From NCBI RefSeq assembly GCF_002221525.1, contig NZ_CP011028.1:135001-199000 (forward strand): 64,000 bases of DNA, read 5' to 3'. Positions 56,679-64,000 of the stretch are shown here, piece after piece (the first letter of the stretch is position 1; each line of letters starts with the position of its first letter). The stretch comes from Pseudoalteromonas espejiana DSM 9414 (GTDB lineage Bacteria > Pseudomonadota > Gammaproteobacteria > Enterobacterales > Alteromonadaceae). The notes beneath the pieces are model-generated. The model was not told the origin of the DNA and did not search any database. It saw nothing but the letters and a program-made list of their open reading frames with translations. The position numbers and the translations under genes were made by a program.

Positions 56679-57107
56679 TTAATGCAGCCAGCCATGTTCT
56701 TTACTTTTAATACTTAAATATAAAAGTAAAAAGGCAATAATAATTACTAAAATAGGCATAAATACGGCGCTTACCCCTAGCATTTTAATACTGTTAATAA
56801 CAATAAAGTTATAAAACTGCTGAATAAATATAGCCACTAACGAGAGCGCAAAAGTAGGTATTGCAAGTGCTTTTTTAGCGAGTAAAAGTGCACAGCCAAT
56901 GGCGCCAGCAAACACCGCAACAGCAAATGCAATCGTTGACCATAAAGGGATATTAGAATACGCAGCTTGTTGATCTAAAGGTAGTTTACTTATCATTTCG
57001 GGGGTCATCATCATTTGCATTGCAAATGCCATAACACCTAATAAATTCCATACAAGTGCTGCCCACAGGGCAGGTTTAAACCAATTAGGAGGGGTTGATG
57101 TTGTCAT
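56679..57107 (-). CDS. Hypothetical four-TM membrane protein
   Basis: The 142-residue protein has four hydrophobic helices (about 10-30, 53-73, 77-97 and 112-132) and starts MTTSTPPNWFKPALWAALVWNLLGVMAF. Similar small membrane proteins, sometimes called sugar-transporter-like, occur in Alteromonadales. Function is unknown. No operon partner is obvious; the S4-domain gene lies upstream on the same strand beyond a 106-nt gap. Confidence 0.6.
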   Translation of the reverse strand: MTTSTPPNWFKPALWAALVWNLLGVMAFAMQMMMTPEMISKLPLDQQAAYSNIPLWSTIAFAVAVFAGAIGCALLLAKKALAIPTFALSLVAIFIQQFYNFIVINSIKMLGVSAVFMPILVIIIAFLLLYLSIKSKEHGWLH

Positions 57108-57213
57108 AATATTACCTTGTTATTGTTATAATTTACGAGGTAATTAAAGAGCAAAAAGGCTAACTGTTCAAGCTAGCCTAATAATATATTAAAGATGAAA
57201 AAGTATTTATAAA

Positions 57214-57597
57214 TTAACCAAATGAAATAGGGCGGCGTCCTGTTTTTTCATCAACCTTTGGTTTTTTGGTGCGTTTTCTTTTGTTTTTTGCCGGTTGTAA
57301 CGCTTCAGCTTTGCTGGCTTTTTCTGGCTGTGGTTGAGCCGTTGGAGCAGGTCGCTCTGCTGGTGTAGCATCTTCACTTAAAGTAAGTTGAAACAGCTCA
57401 TCGTCAAACTCAAGTACATCACCACTGTATAATTTTTTCCGTTTTATTGTACATATTTCATGGTTAACACCTACATAGCCTTGCGCTATTAGGTTTTTAG
57501 CTTGCCCGCCACCTTCAACTAAATCGAGTACTTTTAGTAATTTACAAAGCTCAATAGGCTCTTCTTCTAATTCAATCTCTATGTATTCTTCTGACAT
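57214..57597 (-). CDS. S4-domain RNA-binding protein (YbcJ-like)
   Basis: The 127-residue protein has an S4 RNA-binding domain (about 14-68, IELCKLLKVLDLVEGGGQAKNLIAQGYVGVNHEICTIKRKKLYSGDVLEF), as in E. coli YbcJ. A Pro/Ala-rich linker and a Lys-rich tail (KNKRKRTKKPKVDEKTGRRPISFG) follow, which make it nearly twice the usual family length. It may bind ribosomal or other structured RNA. The start at 57597 (MSEEYIEIELEEEP) has AGAGA 6 nt upstream; an ORF start 20 codons earlier is not supported. Confidence 0.78.
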   Translation of the reverse strand: MSEEYIEIELEEEPIELCKLLKVLDLVEGGGQAKNLIAQGYVGVNHEICTIKRKKLYSGDVLEFDDELFQLTLSEDATPAERPAPTAQPQPEKASKAEALQPAKNKRKRTKKPKVDEKTGRRPISFG

Positions 57598-57866
57598 GAT
57601 TATCTCTGTTGGTGGCGCATAAGCAGCTAGTATAAAGGCTTGCATGAGTTTTTGCACCTAAGCAAAGTAGGCTGATTGACAAATAATACCTACAAATATA
57701 AAACTTTATTTTTGCTTTAAAAAAACTGCAGCATTTAAGGCGTATGCTTTTTCAAAAATATGGTGTGCTATTTGCTATTGCTTTGGCAAATAAAAAATCG
57801 TACCTAAAACATGGTAACTCTTTAATCGTTTTAATTGTTTAGGTCTGCATATAATTGGAGTAGTAA

Positions 57867-58154
57867 ATGGGCGTAAGATTAGCAATGAAAAAAGAGCTAA
57901 TGGGCTTAGAAGATTCAGATATGTTGACAGCAGATGATGTAAGAACTCACCTTGCTAATTCAGTAAAAAAGCAAAAAGAGAAAGATGAACGTGGTTTTTC
58001 AGTTATTTCTAAGTTTAACGACACTCATAGCCGTTTAGTTAGTGGCGATACAATGCGTAAAACAAAGCTGGAATTTGAACGCCATCGTTTATTTAATGAA
58101 GTACTTTATACCCGACAAAGCGTTGATGCATGGTTAGATAGTCAAACAAATTAA
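57867..58154 (+). CDS. Hypothetical small soluble protein
   Basis: The 95-residue charged protein (MGVRLAMKKELMGLEDSDMLTADDVRTHLANSVKKQKEKDERGF...) looks like a small helical regulatory or binding protein. It has no signal peptide or TM and is not recognised. GGAG precedes the ATG by 6 nt and codon use is normal for the window, which supports a real gene. It is monocistronic. Confidence 0.6.
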   Translation: MGVRLAMKKELMGLEDSDMLTADDVRTHLANSVKKQKEKDERGFSVISKFNDTHSRLVSGDTMRKTKLEFERHRLFNEVLYTRQSVDAWLDSQTN

Positions 58155-58210
58155 ATTGCTATCAATAGTTACTCCTACTAGACTTTTTTTTGTAATCAAA
58201 GGGAGTAACT

Positions 58211-58876
58211 ATGAAAAATGGAATTTTAATTTGTGTGTTGGTACTTTTATTAGCTGCGTGCCAACAACCAACTGTTTATGTTTTTAGCGAAAACTTACAA
58301 GAGGAGCAGCGCAAACAGCTAGACGCTGCACTAAATACACAAAACCTTCCCTATGAATACGTAGAGCTAGCGATCCCATCGGGTTTTGGTGAAGCCACAT
58401 TGCTTTTATCAAGTGATAAAATTTACCAAAAAGAGACAGAGCAGCTAGCTACTATTATGCAGGGGCTAGGTTACGAGCCACAAGTTAACTATACAACACG
58501 ATCAAATCATTTTTATGGCGATGGCAATATAGGCTTTTATTTAAAAAATGCAGATAGCAATAGCCAATTTGTTATGCCTAAGCAGCTAAGAACAACCCAA
58601 TGCAGCGACGATAAATACAATGATTTAGTGGTCAAATTTGTAAATGAGCATGTTGATTTTACGCTACCCAGTGGTGCAGTAGTGAGACTGAAGTGGGAGT
58701 ATTTATATGGCTATGTTGTTATTTATTATAAATCCTACTCGCAAACATACAGCCACTCACAGCCATTGGTAAATACACCCTTTGGGGCTAAACCATCCGA
58801 TACTTACACATTTACGGCACACGTAAATAATCCCGGTTGGCTTGATTGCTCATTGCAGATTGTTTATGTGGATTGA
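58211..58876 (+). CDS. Hypothetical lipoprotein
   Basis: The 221-residue protein has a lipoprotein signal with lipobox LLLAAC (residues 12-17; Cys17 would be acylated). The mature protein has a mostly beta and helical mix, with paired Cys (TTQCSDDKY near 137, LDCSLQI near 215). It is not recognised. Residues after the Cys (QQPTVYVFSEN) do not show the usual inner-membrane-retention Asp, so outer-membrane location is likely. It overlaps nothing and is convergent with the cNMP-binding gene, 1 nt apart. Confidence 0.65.
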   Translation: MKNGILICVLVLLLAACQQPTVYVFSENLQEEQRKQLDAALNTQNLPYEYVELAIPSGFGEATLLLSSDKIYQKETEQLATIMQGLGYEPQVNYTTRSNHFYGDGNIGFYLKNADSNSQFVMPKQLRTTQCSDDKYNDLVVKFVNEHVDFTLPSGAVVRLKWEYLYGYVVIYYKSYSQTYSHSQPLVNTPFGAKPSDTYTFTAHVNNPGWLDCSLQIVYVD

Positions 58877-58877
58877 T

Positions 58878-59336
58878 TTAACCGTGGGTTTCTATGTGCT
58901 CACTAAGTTTAGCAATGCGTAAGCTCATGCCTTCTATAATTCGGTCTTTAATTTTTTCGCAAATAACATTGGGTAAACGTGTAAGCGCCTCTGGTGTAAT
59001 AGCAAGTACTATAGTGTCGGCTTTAGCGCGAGCGCTGGTACTACGCTCGCGGTTATTAATAAATGCGCCTTCGCCAATAAACTCACCGGGTTCTATGGTG
59101 CCAAGCTCAAGTAAGTGATTGTGCTTAAAAACAAGTAGCGCGCCGCTTAATACAATATAAAGGCGCTTGTCGTTATCGTATTGTTTAAATAAAAATTGAT
59201 GTTGGTTTACTAAATATAGCAACCCAAACGACTCAAGCAGTACCTGGCGTTCAGCTAAGGTGAACTCCTTAAAAAAGTGTAACCTGTTAACTATTTCCAT
59301 TTGCTTAAATAATGGAATGTGCTCGATTAATTTCAT
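58878..59336 (-). CDS. Cyclic-nucleotide-binding domain protein (no DNA-binding domain)
   Basis: The 152-residue protein is one cNMP-binding beta-roll: IPLFKQMEIVNRLHFFKEFTL, RLYIVLSGALLVFKHNHLLELGTIEPGEFIGEGAFINNRERSTSARAKADTIVLAI. The GEGAFINNRERSTSARA segment is the phosphate-binding cassette, in which Arg and Ser/Thr residues usually contact cAMP. No helix-turn-helix follows, so it is not a CRP-type transcription factor. It sits 28 nt after ntrC on the same strand and may belong to that transcript. The role is unknown. Confidence 0.82.
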   Translation of the reverse strand: MKLIEHIPLFKQMEIVNRLHFFKEFTLAERQVLLESFGLLYLVNQHQFLFKQYDNDKRLYIVLSGALLVFKHNHLLELGTIEPGEFIGEGAFINNRERSTSARAKADTIVLAITPEALTRLPNVICEKIKDRIIEGMSLRIAKLSEHIETHG

Positions 59337-59364
59337 TTAAAAGCCAGTGAATAACGACCAAGTG

Positions 59365-60750
59365 TTAACTAATATTGCGCTCTTTTAGTTTACGGGTCAA
59401 CGTGTTGCGCCCCCAGCCAATTTTTATTGCAGCTTCTTGTTTATGGCCTGAGCAATTAGCTAATGCAGTTTTAATTAGGCGTGTTTCAAGCTGGGCTTGA
59501 ATATCGGGCCAAATATTTTCTTTGCCTTGTTTAAGCTCGTGATTAAGCCATTGTTGAAATGAATCTAACCAATCACCTTCTTGCTGAATGGGGGTTGCAT
59601 CAATAATTTCAGGCGGTAAGTCTTGCTCGCTTACAAGCTCTCCTGGCGCCATTACGGTTAACCAGCGGCAGGTGTTTTCAAGCTGGCGCACATTACCAGG
59701 CCAGCCAAATAGGCGTAACTGGTCAGTTGCTTTAGGGCTAAGTACTTTGCTTTCTACCTGCAGGTCTTTGGCACTTTTATGTAGAAAATGCTGTGCTAGG
59801 CGTTCAATGTCTTCAGTGCGTTCGCGAAGGGCAGGTAGGCGCAAGCGCACCACATTTAAACGGTGAAATAAATCATCCCTAAATTTACCCTGCTTTACTA
59901 AGTCTTCGAGGTTTTGGTGTGTGGCAGCAATAATACGTACATCTACTTTTATACTTTGGTGCCCGCCTACGCGGTAAAATTCGCCATCGGCCAGTACGCG
60001 TAATAAACGTGTTTGCACATCCAGCGGCATGTCACCAATTTCATCTAAAAATAGGGTACCGCCATTTGCTTGCTCAAAACGACCTTTACGTACGCTATCG
60101 GCACCAGTAAATGCGCCTTTTTCATGGCCAAATAATTCAGACTCAACCAGCTCTTTAGGAATTGCGGCCATATTAAGGGCAATAAATTGGTTTTCTTTAC
60201 GTGGGCTGTGATTATGTAAAGCACTTGCAACGAGCTCTTTACCGGTCCCTGATTCACCATTAATAAGTACACTCATACTTGATGCCGAAAGCTTACCTAT
60301 GGCTCTAAATACTTCCTGCATGGCAGGGGCTTCGCCAATAATATGGGCGCTTTTAGGCGGTACTTGTTTACGTTTGGTTTTTTTAGTTGAGTTTGCTCTG
60401 CAGGCACTTTCGATAAGGGCAACGGCTTCGTTTAAATCAAACGGCTTGGCTAAGTACTCAAATGCGCCTTTTTGAAATGCGTTAACCGCTGAATCTAAAT
60501 CTGAGTGGGCAGTCATTATAATGACCGGCAGCCCCGGATTTTGCTCAGCTATGAGTTCAAGCAATGCCATACCGTCCATGCCTGGCATTCGTACATCAGA
60601 CACCAACACGGTTGGCTGGCTAAATTTTAGTGCGCTTAGAACATCTTGCGCATTAGCAAAGCTTTCTGCTTCAAACCCTGCGCGTGTGAGCGCTTTTTCC
60701 AATACAAAGCGAATTGATGCGTCATCATCTACAAGCCAAACTGTTTTCAT
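59365..60750 (-). CDS. glnG: Nitrogen regulation protein NR(I), NtrC
   Basis: This sigma-54 activator has 461 residues. It has a receiver ([16 protein letters not shown], with the phosphoacceptor in [11 protein letters not shown] near 54), an AAA+ domain and a Fis-type HTH. The AAA+ domain has [15 protein letters not shown] (Walker A), [11 protein letters not shown] (sigma-54 contact loop), [22 protein letters not shown] (Walker B) and [13 protein letters not shown]. The HTH ([22 protein letters not shown]) is at the C-terminus. It activates glnA and nitrogen genes when phosphorylated by NtrB. It lies 15 nt after ntrB. Confidence 0.96.
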   Translation of the reverse strand: MKTVWLVDDDASIRFVLEKALTRAGFEAESFANAQDVLSALKFSQPTVLVSDVRMPGMDGMALLELIAEQNPGLPVIIMTAHSDLDSAVNAFQKGAFEYLAKPFDLNEAVALIESACRANSTKKTKRKQVPPKSAHIIGEAPAMQEVFRAIGKLSASSMSVLINGESGTGKELVASALHNHSPRKENQFIALNMAAIPKELVESELFGHEKGAFTGADSVRKGRFEQANGGTLFLDEIGDMPLDVQTRLLRVLADGEFYRVGGHQSIKVDVRIIAATHQNLEDLVKQGKFRDDLFHRLNVVRLRLPALRERTEDIERLAQHFLHKSAKDLQVESKVLSPKATDQLRLFGWPGNVRQLENTCRWLTVMAPGELVSEQDLPPEIIDATPIQQEGDWLDSFQQWLNHELKQGKENIWPDIQAQLETRLIKTALANCSGHKQEAAIKIGWGRNTLTRKLKERNIS

Positions 60751-60765
60751 GCCAACTCCAAAACA

Positions 60766-61836
60766 TTAATCTGCAAAAGGCAGATAGATATTAAATTCAG
60801 TATGGCCAGGCCAGCTATCGCAGTCTATATAACCGTCGTGCTGATCTATAAGCGTTTGTGCAATTGAAAGTCCAAGCCCTGAGCCACCTTCTTTATTGGT
60901 GATCATTGGGTAGAACAGTGTTTCGCGAACGCTTGGGTCTATGCCTGGTCCATTATCAGAAACCTGGATCAACAAGGCTTTTTTAGGGGCTTTACCTGGG
61001 CGACGATATTGATGGTTTATACGGGTTTTTATTTTTATTTCACCGCCATCAACTAGCGCCTGTTGAGCATTACGTACTATGTTAAGTACAACTTGCTGAA
61101 CTTTGCCTTGGTCAATAAATACATCTGGAATACTTGGGTCGTAATCTTTAACAAGGCGTATGTTTTTGCAATTATCTAATGTGCTTAACTTAACTACCGA
61201 CTCAAGCGTTTGGTGTATATTGCCATACGACTTTTGCGGAAGCTGATTAGGGCCTAGTAGCCTATCAACTAACTCTCGTAGCCTGTCTGCTTGCTCAATG
61301 ATTAGCTCAGCGCATTGATCCCTTTCTTGTTGATCTACCTCATACTGCAATAACTGCGCCGCTCCGCGGATTCCGCCTAAAGGATTTTTAATTTCGTGGG
61401 CAAGGCCTCTAATTAAATTTCGTGCGGCTTGATATTGGTGCATTTGATTAGACGCTTTATCGTGCTTAATTTCTTCATCGGTTTTGCGGCACTCTAATAA
61501 AATATAACGCTCGTTTTCAAATTTTATTTGTCTTGAAGTAACCGCTATTTTTGCATGGCGAGAATCGATGAACACCACGTCAGCTCTATGCTGGCTGCAA
61601 TCTACGCCATCTACAAGCGAGTACTGAGCAATGCGCTCTAAATCAACAGAGTGGTAGTTAAATAAGCTATTAAAGGGTTGTCCAATAATACGTTTTTTGC
61701 CTAAACCGAGTAGCTCACTGGTGCTGGTATTTGCGTAAACAAGCGTAAAGCTTTGATCGAGTAACATGACCGATGTTGTTTGATTTTGCCATATGGCATT
61801 AAGAAGTTCAGGGCTGAAATTTTGATTGTTTGGCAT
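60766..61836 (-). CDS. glnL: Nitrogen regulation sensor kinase NR(II), NtrB
   Basis: The 356-residue histidine kinase has an N-terminal PAS domain (LLDQSFTLVYANTSTSELLGLGKKRIIG), the H box GLAHEIKNPLGGIRGAAQLL (phosphorylated His near 143) and the ATPase lobes (VLNIVRNAQQAL as N box, SDNGPGIDPS as G1, GGSGLGLSIAQ as G2). It phosphorylates or dephosphorylates NtrC under PII control. The soluble start, with no TM, fits the family. It lies between the DUF4124 gene and ntrC. Confidence 0.96.
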   Translation of the reverse strand: MPNNQNFSPELLNAIWQNQTTSVMLLDQSFTLVYANTSTSELLGLGKKRIIGQPFNSLFNYHSVDLERIAQYSLVDGVDCSQHRADVVFIDSRHAKIAVTSRQIKFENERYILLECRKTDEEIKHDKASNQMHQYQAARNLIRGLAHEIKNPLGGIRGAAQLLQYEVDQQERDQCAELIIEQADRLRELVDRLLGPNQLPQKSYGNIHQTLESVVKLSTLDNCKNIRLVKDYDPSIPDVFIDQGKVQQVVLNIVRNAQQALVDGGEIKIKTRINHQYRRPGKAPKKALLIQVSDNGPGIDPSVRETLFYPMITNKEGGSGLGLSIAQTLIDQHDGYIDCDSWPGHTEFNIYLPFAD

Positions 61837-61930
61837 GTATGCACCACTTTAGTGCGTTAATATTTGCAAGCAAGTTTTAATCAGTAAATACTGCTGCGCT
61901 AATTTTATTATCTGAGACATTGCGCTTAGT

Positions 61931-62461
61931 TTATTCCTTCCTTTGCATTATAAAGGTGCTAGGTTGGCTTATGGCAATAGCTTGATTTTGTTTATTATAA
62001 AGTTTGAGATACAAAGTATGAGCGCCACTTTCTACATCTCTTATGGCAAAAGTCGATAAATCATCAGCAGGGCCATAAGGTTTTCCATCTATAAACAGTT
62101 GTATCGTAAAACCTACTTCAAAGCGAGGGGTGATCCTACTGGTTACGTACACAGAACCGGTATTCTCGCGAATGATTTGGTTATGGGTAGGTGACGAAAT
62201 CATAATTTGAAACGTATTGGGGTGTGTTGGCGGTGGTGAATCAGGGGTGTGGCTGCCGGCTTCAGACATGGTTAGATCTTGGCTGCTTAGCTTTATTTCT
62301 GTCGCGCCATTATGTGGCGTATCTGAGAACACTAATACACCATTTTTGTCTTTCCAAGCATAAATTTTTTTATTGCCTGCGTAACTATAAATGCTTAATC
62401 CTAAAGCAATAAATAGTATAAAAATCCTGTAATTCACTTTGCTGCCCTGCATGTTTAACAA
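61931..62461 (-). CDS. DUF4124 domain secreted protein between glnA and ntrB
   Basis: The protein has a signal peptide (VNYRIFILFIALGLSIYSYAG), a DUF4124 domain (KKIYAWKDKNGVLVFSDTPHNGATEI) and a C-terminal Ig-like beta domain (about 85-170, IMISSPTHNQIIRENTGSVYVTSRI...VESGAHTLYLKLYNKQNQ). The start is ambiguous: ATG at 62461 or 62452, or a GTG at 62434 that would begin the signal peptide exactly and has AGGG 8 nt upstream; 62434 would give 167 residues. DUF4124 proteins between glnA and ntrBC are common in marine gammaproteobacteria; the role is unknown, possibly in the envelope. Confidence 0.78.
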   Translation of the reverse strand: MLNMQGSKVNYRIFILFIALGLSIYSYAGNKKIYAWKDKNGVLVFSDTPHNGATEIKLSSQDLTMSEAGSHTPDSPPPTHPNTFQIMISSPTHNQIIRENTGSVYVTSRITPRFEVGFTIQLFIDGKPYGPADDLSTFAIRDVESGAHTLYLKLYNKQNQAIAISQPSTFIMQRKE

Positions 62462-62498
62462 TTACATAACTTTAGTGGAGATTACCCTAATTTACCAT

Positions 62499-62523
62499 AA
62501 AAAAAAGCCCGCTTAGCGGGCTT
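62499..62523 (-). terminator. Intrinsic terminator of glnA
   Basis: On the minus strand AAGCCCGC pairs with GCGGGCTT, and a run of T (the A tract at 62499-62506) follows. It separates glnA from the DUF4124-ntrBC genes, so readthrough or a second promoter is needed for them. Confidence 0.88.
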
Positions 62524-62569
62524 GAGAACACACATTTATTATCTTATCGATAATTTGTTCTACAGCAAA

Positions 62570-63976
62570 TTAAACGCTGTAGTACATTTCAAACTCAACT
62601 GGGTGAGTTGTCATGTTAAGCTTTTCTACTTCTTGAGATTTAAGTGCAATGTATGCATCGATTAAATCGTCAGTAAATACGCCACCTTGTGTTAAGAACT
62701 CACGGTCTGCGCTAAGTGCAGATAGTGCTTCGTCTAGTGAAGATGCAACTTGTGGAATTTCTGCTGCTTCTTCTGCCGGTAGGTCGTATAAATCTTTATC
62801 CATTGCATCGCCAGGGTGGATCTTGTTTTTAATACCGTCAAGGCCAGCCATAAGCATTGCTGAGAAAGCAAGGTATGGGTTAGCTGTTGGATCCGGGAAG
62901 CGTACTTCGATACGACGACCTTTTTCTGATGGTACAACTGGGATACGAATTGATGCAGAGCGGTTACGCGCAGAGTATGCAAGCATTACTGGCGCTTCAA
63001 AACCTGGTACTAAACGTTTGTACGAGTTAGTAGATGCGTTTGCAAAAGCGTTAATTGCTTTAGCGTGCTTAATAATACCGCCAATGTAGTAAAGCGCTTC
63101 TTCAGAAAGACCGCCGTACTTGTCACCAGCAAATAAGTTAACACCGTCTTTAGCTAAAGACTGGTGACAGTGCATGCCAGAGCCGTTATCGCCAACGATT
63201 GGCTTAGGCATAAACGTTGCTGTTTTTCCGTAAAGGTGAGCCATGTTATGAATAACATATTTCATCTCTTGGATTTCATCTGCTTTTAATACCATTGTAT
63301 TAAAGCGAGTAGCGATTTCGTTTTGACCCGCTGTTGCTACTTCGTGGTGATGCGCTTCTACTACTTGACCTAGTTCTTCAAGCACTAAACACGTAGCTGA
63401 ACGCCAATCTTGCGAAGAATCAACTGGTGAACATGGGAAGTAACCGCCTTTAACACCTGGGCGATGACCTGTGTTGCCACCTTCGTAATCTTTATCTGAG
63501 TTCCATGCAGCTTCTACAGAATCAATTTTGTACATAGAACCTGACATATCTGACTTGTATTTAACGTCGTCAAATAGGAAGAATTCTGGCTCTGGGCCAA
63601 ATAAAACTGTATCGGCTATACCGGTAGATTTCATGTAATCTTCAGCGCGTTTAGCAACTGAACGAGGGTCACGCTCGTAACCTTGAAGTGTAGAAGGCTC
63701 TACAACGTCACAACGTACAATTAGTGTGGCTTCTTCTGTGAAAGGGTCAAGTTTAACTGACTCAGCCACTGGCATAAGTACCATGTCTGATTCGTTAATG
63801 CCTTTCCAACCTGCAATTGAAGAGCCGTCGAACATTTTACCGTCTTCAAAAAAATCTTCATCAACTTGGTGATGAGGAATAGAAACATGTTGCTCTTTAC
63901 CTCGTGTATCAGTAAAGCGTAAATCAATGAACTTAACGTCATTTTCTTTAATAAAATCTAAAACCGATTGTGACAT
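62570..63976 (-). CDS. glnA: Glutamine synthetase type I
   Basis: GlnA makes glutamine from glutamate, ammonia and ATP as a dodecamer in the cytoplasm. The 468 residues carry [15 protein letters not shown] (near 51-65), [12 protein letters not shown], the metal-binding [11 protein letters not shown] (near 264-274) and the ATP/glutamate site [21 protein letters not shown] holds the Tyr that GlnE adenylylates in the GSI-beta class, so activity is probably controlled by uridylylated PII. TTGGAGGACAC precedes the ATG. The promoter lies outside the window. Confidence 0.97.
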   Translation of the reverse strand: MSQSVLDFIKENDVKFIDLRFTDTRGKEQHVSIPHHQVDEDFFEDGKMFDGSSIAGWKGINESDMVLMPVAESVKLDPFTEEATLIVRCDVVEPSTLQGYERDPRSVAKRAEDYMKSTGIADTVLFGPEPEFFLFDDVKYKSDMSGSMYKIDSVEAAWNSDKDYEGGNTGHRPGVKGGYFPCSPVDSSQDWRSATCLVLEELGQVVEAHHHEVATAGQNEIATRFNTMVLKADEIQEMKYVIHNMAHLYGKTATFMPKPIVGDNGSGMHCHQSLAKDGVNLFAGDKYGGLSEEALYYIGGIIKHAKAINAFANASTNSYKRLVPGFEAPVMLAYSARNRSASIRIPVVPSEKGRRIEVRFPDPTANPYLAFSAMLMAGLDGIKNKIHPGDAMDKDLYDLPAEEAAEIPQVASSLDEALSALSADREFLTQGGVFTDDLIDAYIALKSQEVEKLNMTTHPVEFEMYYSV

Positions 63977-64000
63977 GTGTCCTCCAACTGTTGGGTTTTA

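Noticed and set aside
62649..63089. 146-codon open frame antisense to glnA
   Set aside because: A shadow of glnA codon bias; no ribosome-binding site or recognisable domain.

Overview
The window looks like a chromosomal segment of a marine gammaproteobacterium of the Alteromonadales, most probably Pseudoalteromonas or a close relative. This rests on E. coli-like but AT-rich housekeeping genes, tandem initiator tRNAs, TmcA/UvrD, NudE/CysQ, NtrBC/GlnA and secreted proteins typical of that group. The genus is an inference; no 16S sequence is present.

Layout. The window opens inside a 23S rRNA gene (1-1972), followed by a 5S gene and decayed 5S copies (to about 2576). Then come a nitroreductase, a CheW-like protein with an inserted helical domain, tmcA and uvrD, a small membrane protein and yacL. 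At 9825-13481 sits an AT-rich cluster encoding dUTPase, a membrane-anchored Nudix protein, an amino-acid-kinase/UMP-kinase-like protein and a dCTP-deaminase-like protein; the last three are translationally coupled. It is followed by the housekeeping genes yrfG, nudE and cysQ. Three initiator tRNA genes and two degenerate copies lie at 15693-16353, then a YicG-family membrane protein and comM.

comM is split inside its Walker A coding region by a 5.5 kb element (17853-23399). The element carries a large serine recombinase at its right end, a small resolvase, a secreted EndA/Dns-type nuclease, a zinc-ribbon HNH-like protein, a YHYH/peptidoglycan-binding protein and one unknown. Joining the two comM halves across a shared ACTT restores the reading frame exactly. 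The element ends rebuild an attP with 15-bp perfect inverted arms. Loss of ComM together with a cargo nuclease suggests a double block on natural transformation.

The region 24309-39395 is ordinary chromosome: a response regulator, an S9 peptidase, a CNNM-type protein, a REC-EAL phosphodiesterase, an M50 protease, an AtoE-type transporter, a K+ channel, an EVE protein, tesB and plsB. The S10 ribosomal operon (rpsJ to rpsQ) has a recognisable leader with an attenuator hairpin. It ends at a strong terminator and is not followed by the spc operon. A short patch of remnants follows (a 20-bp inverted repeat and a gene fragment), then a GT29-like gene and a multidomain secreted endonuclease. After these come cysJIH (sulfite and PAPS reduction), acnA, small proteins and the nitrogen block glnA - DUF4124 protein - ntrB - ntrC - cNMP-binding protein, all on the minus strand.

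The two strongest candidates for something new are the nucleotide-metabolism cassette at 9825-13481 and the serine-integrase element that interrupts comM. All functional calls come from reading the sequence and remembered family motifs; no database search was run.
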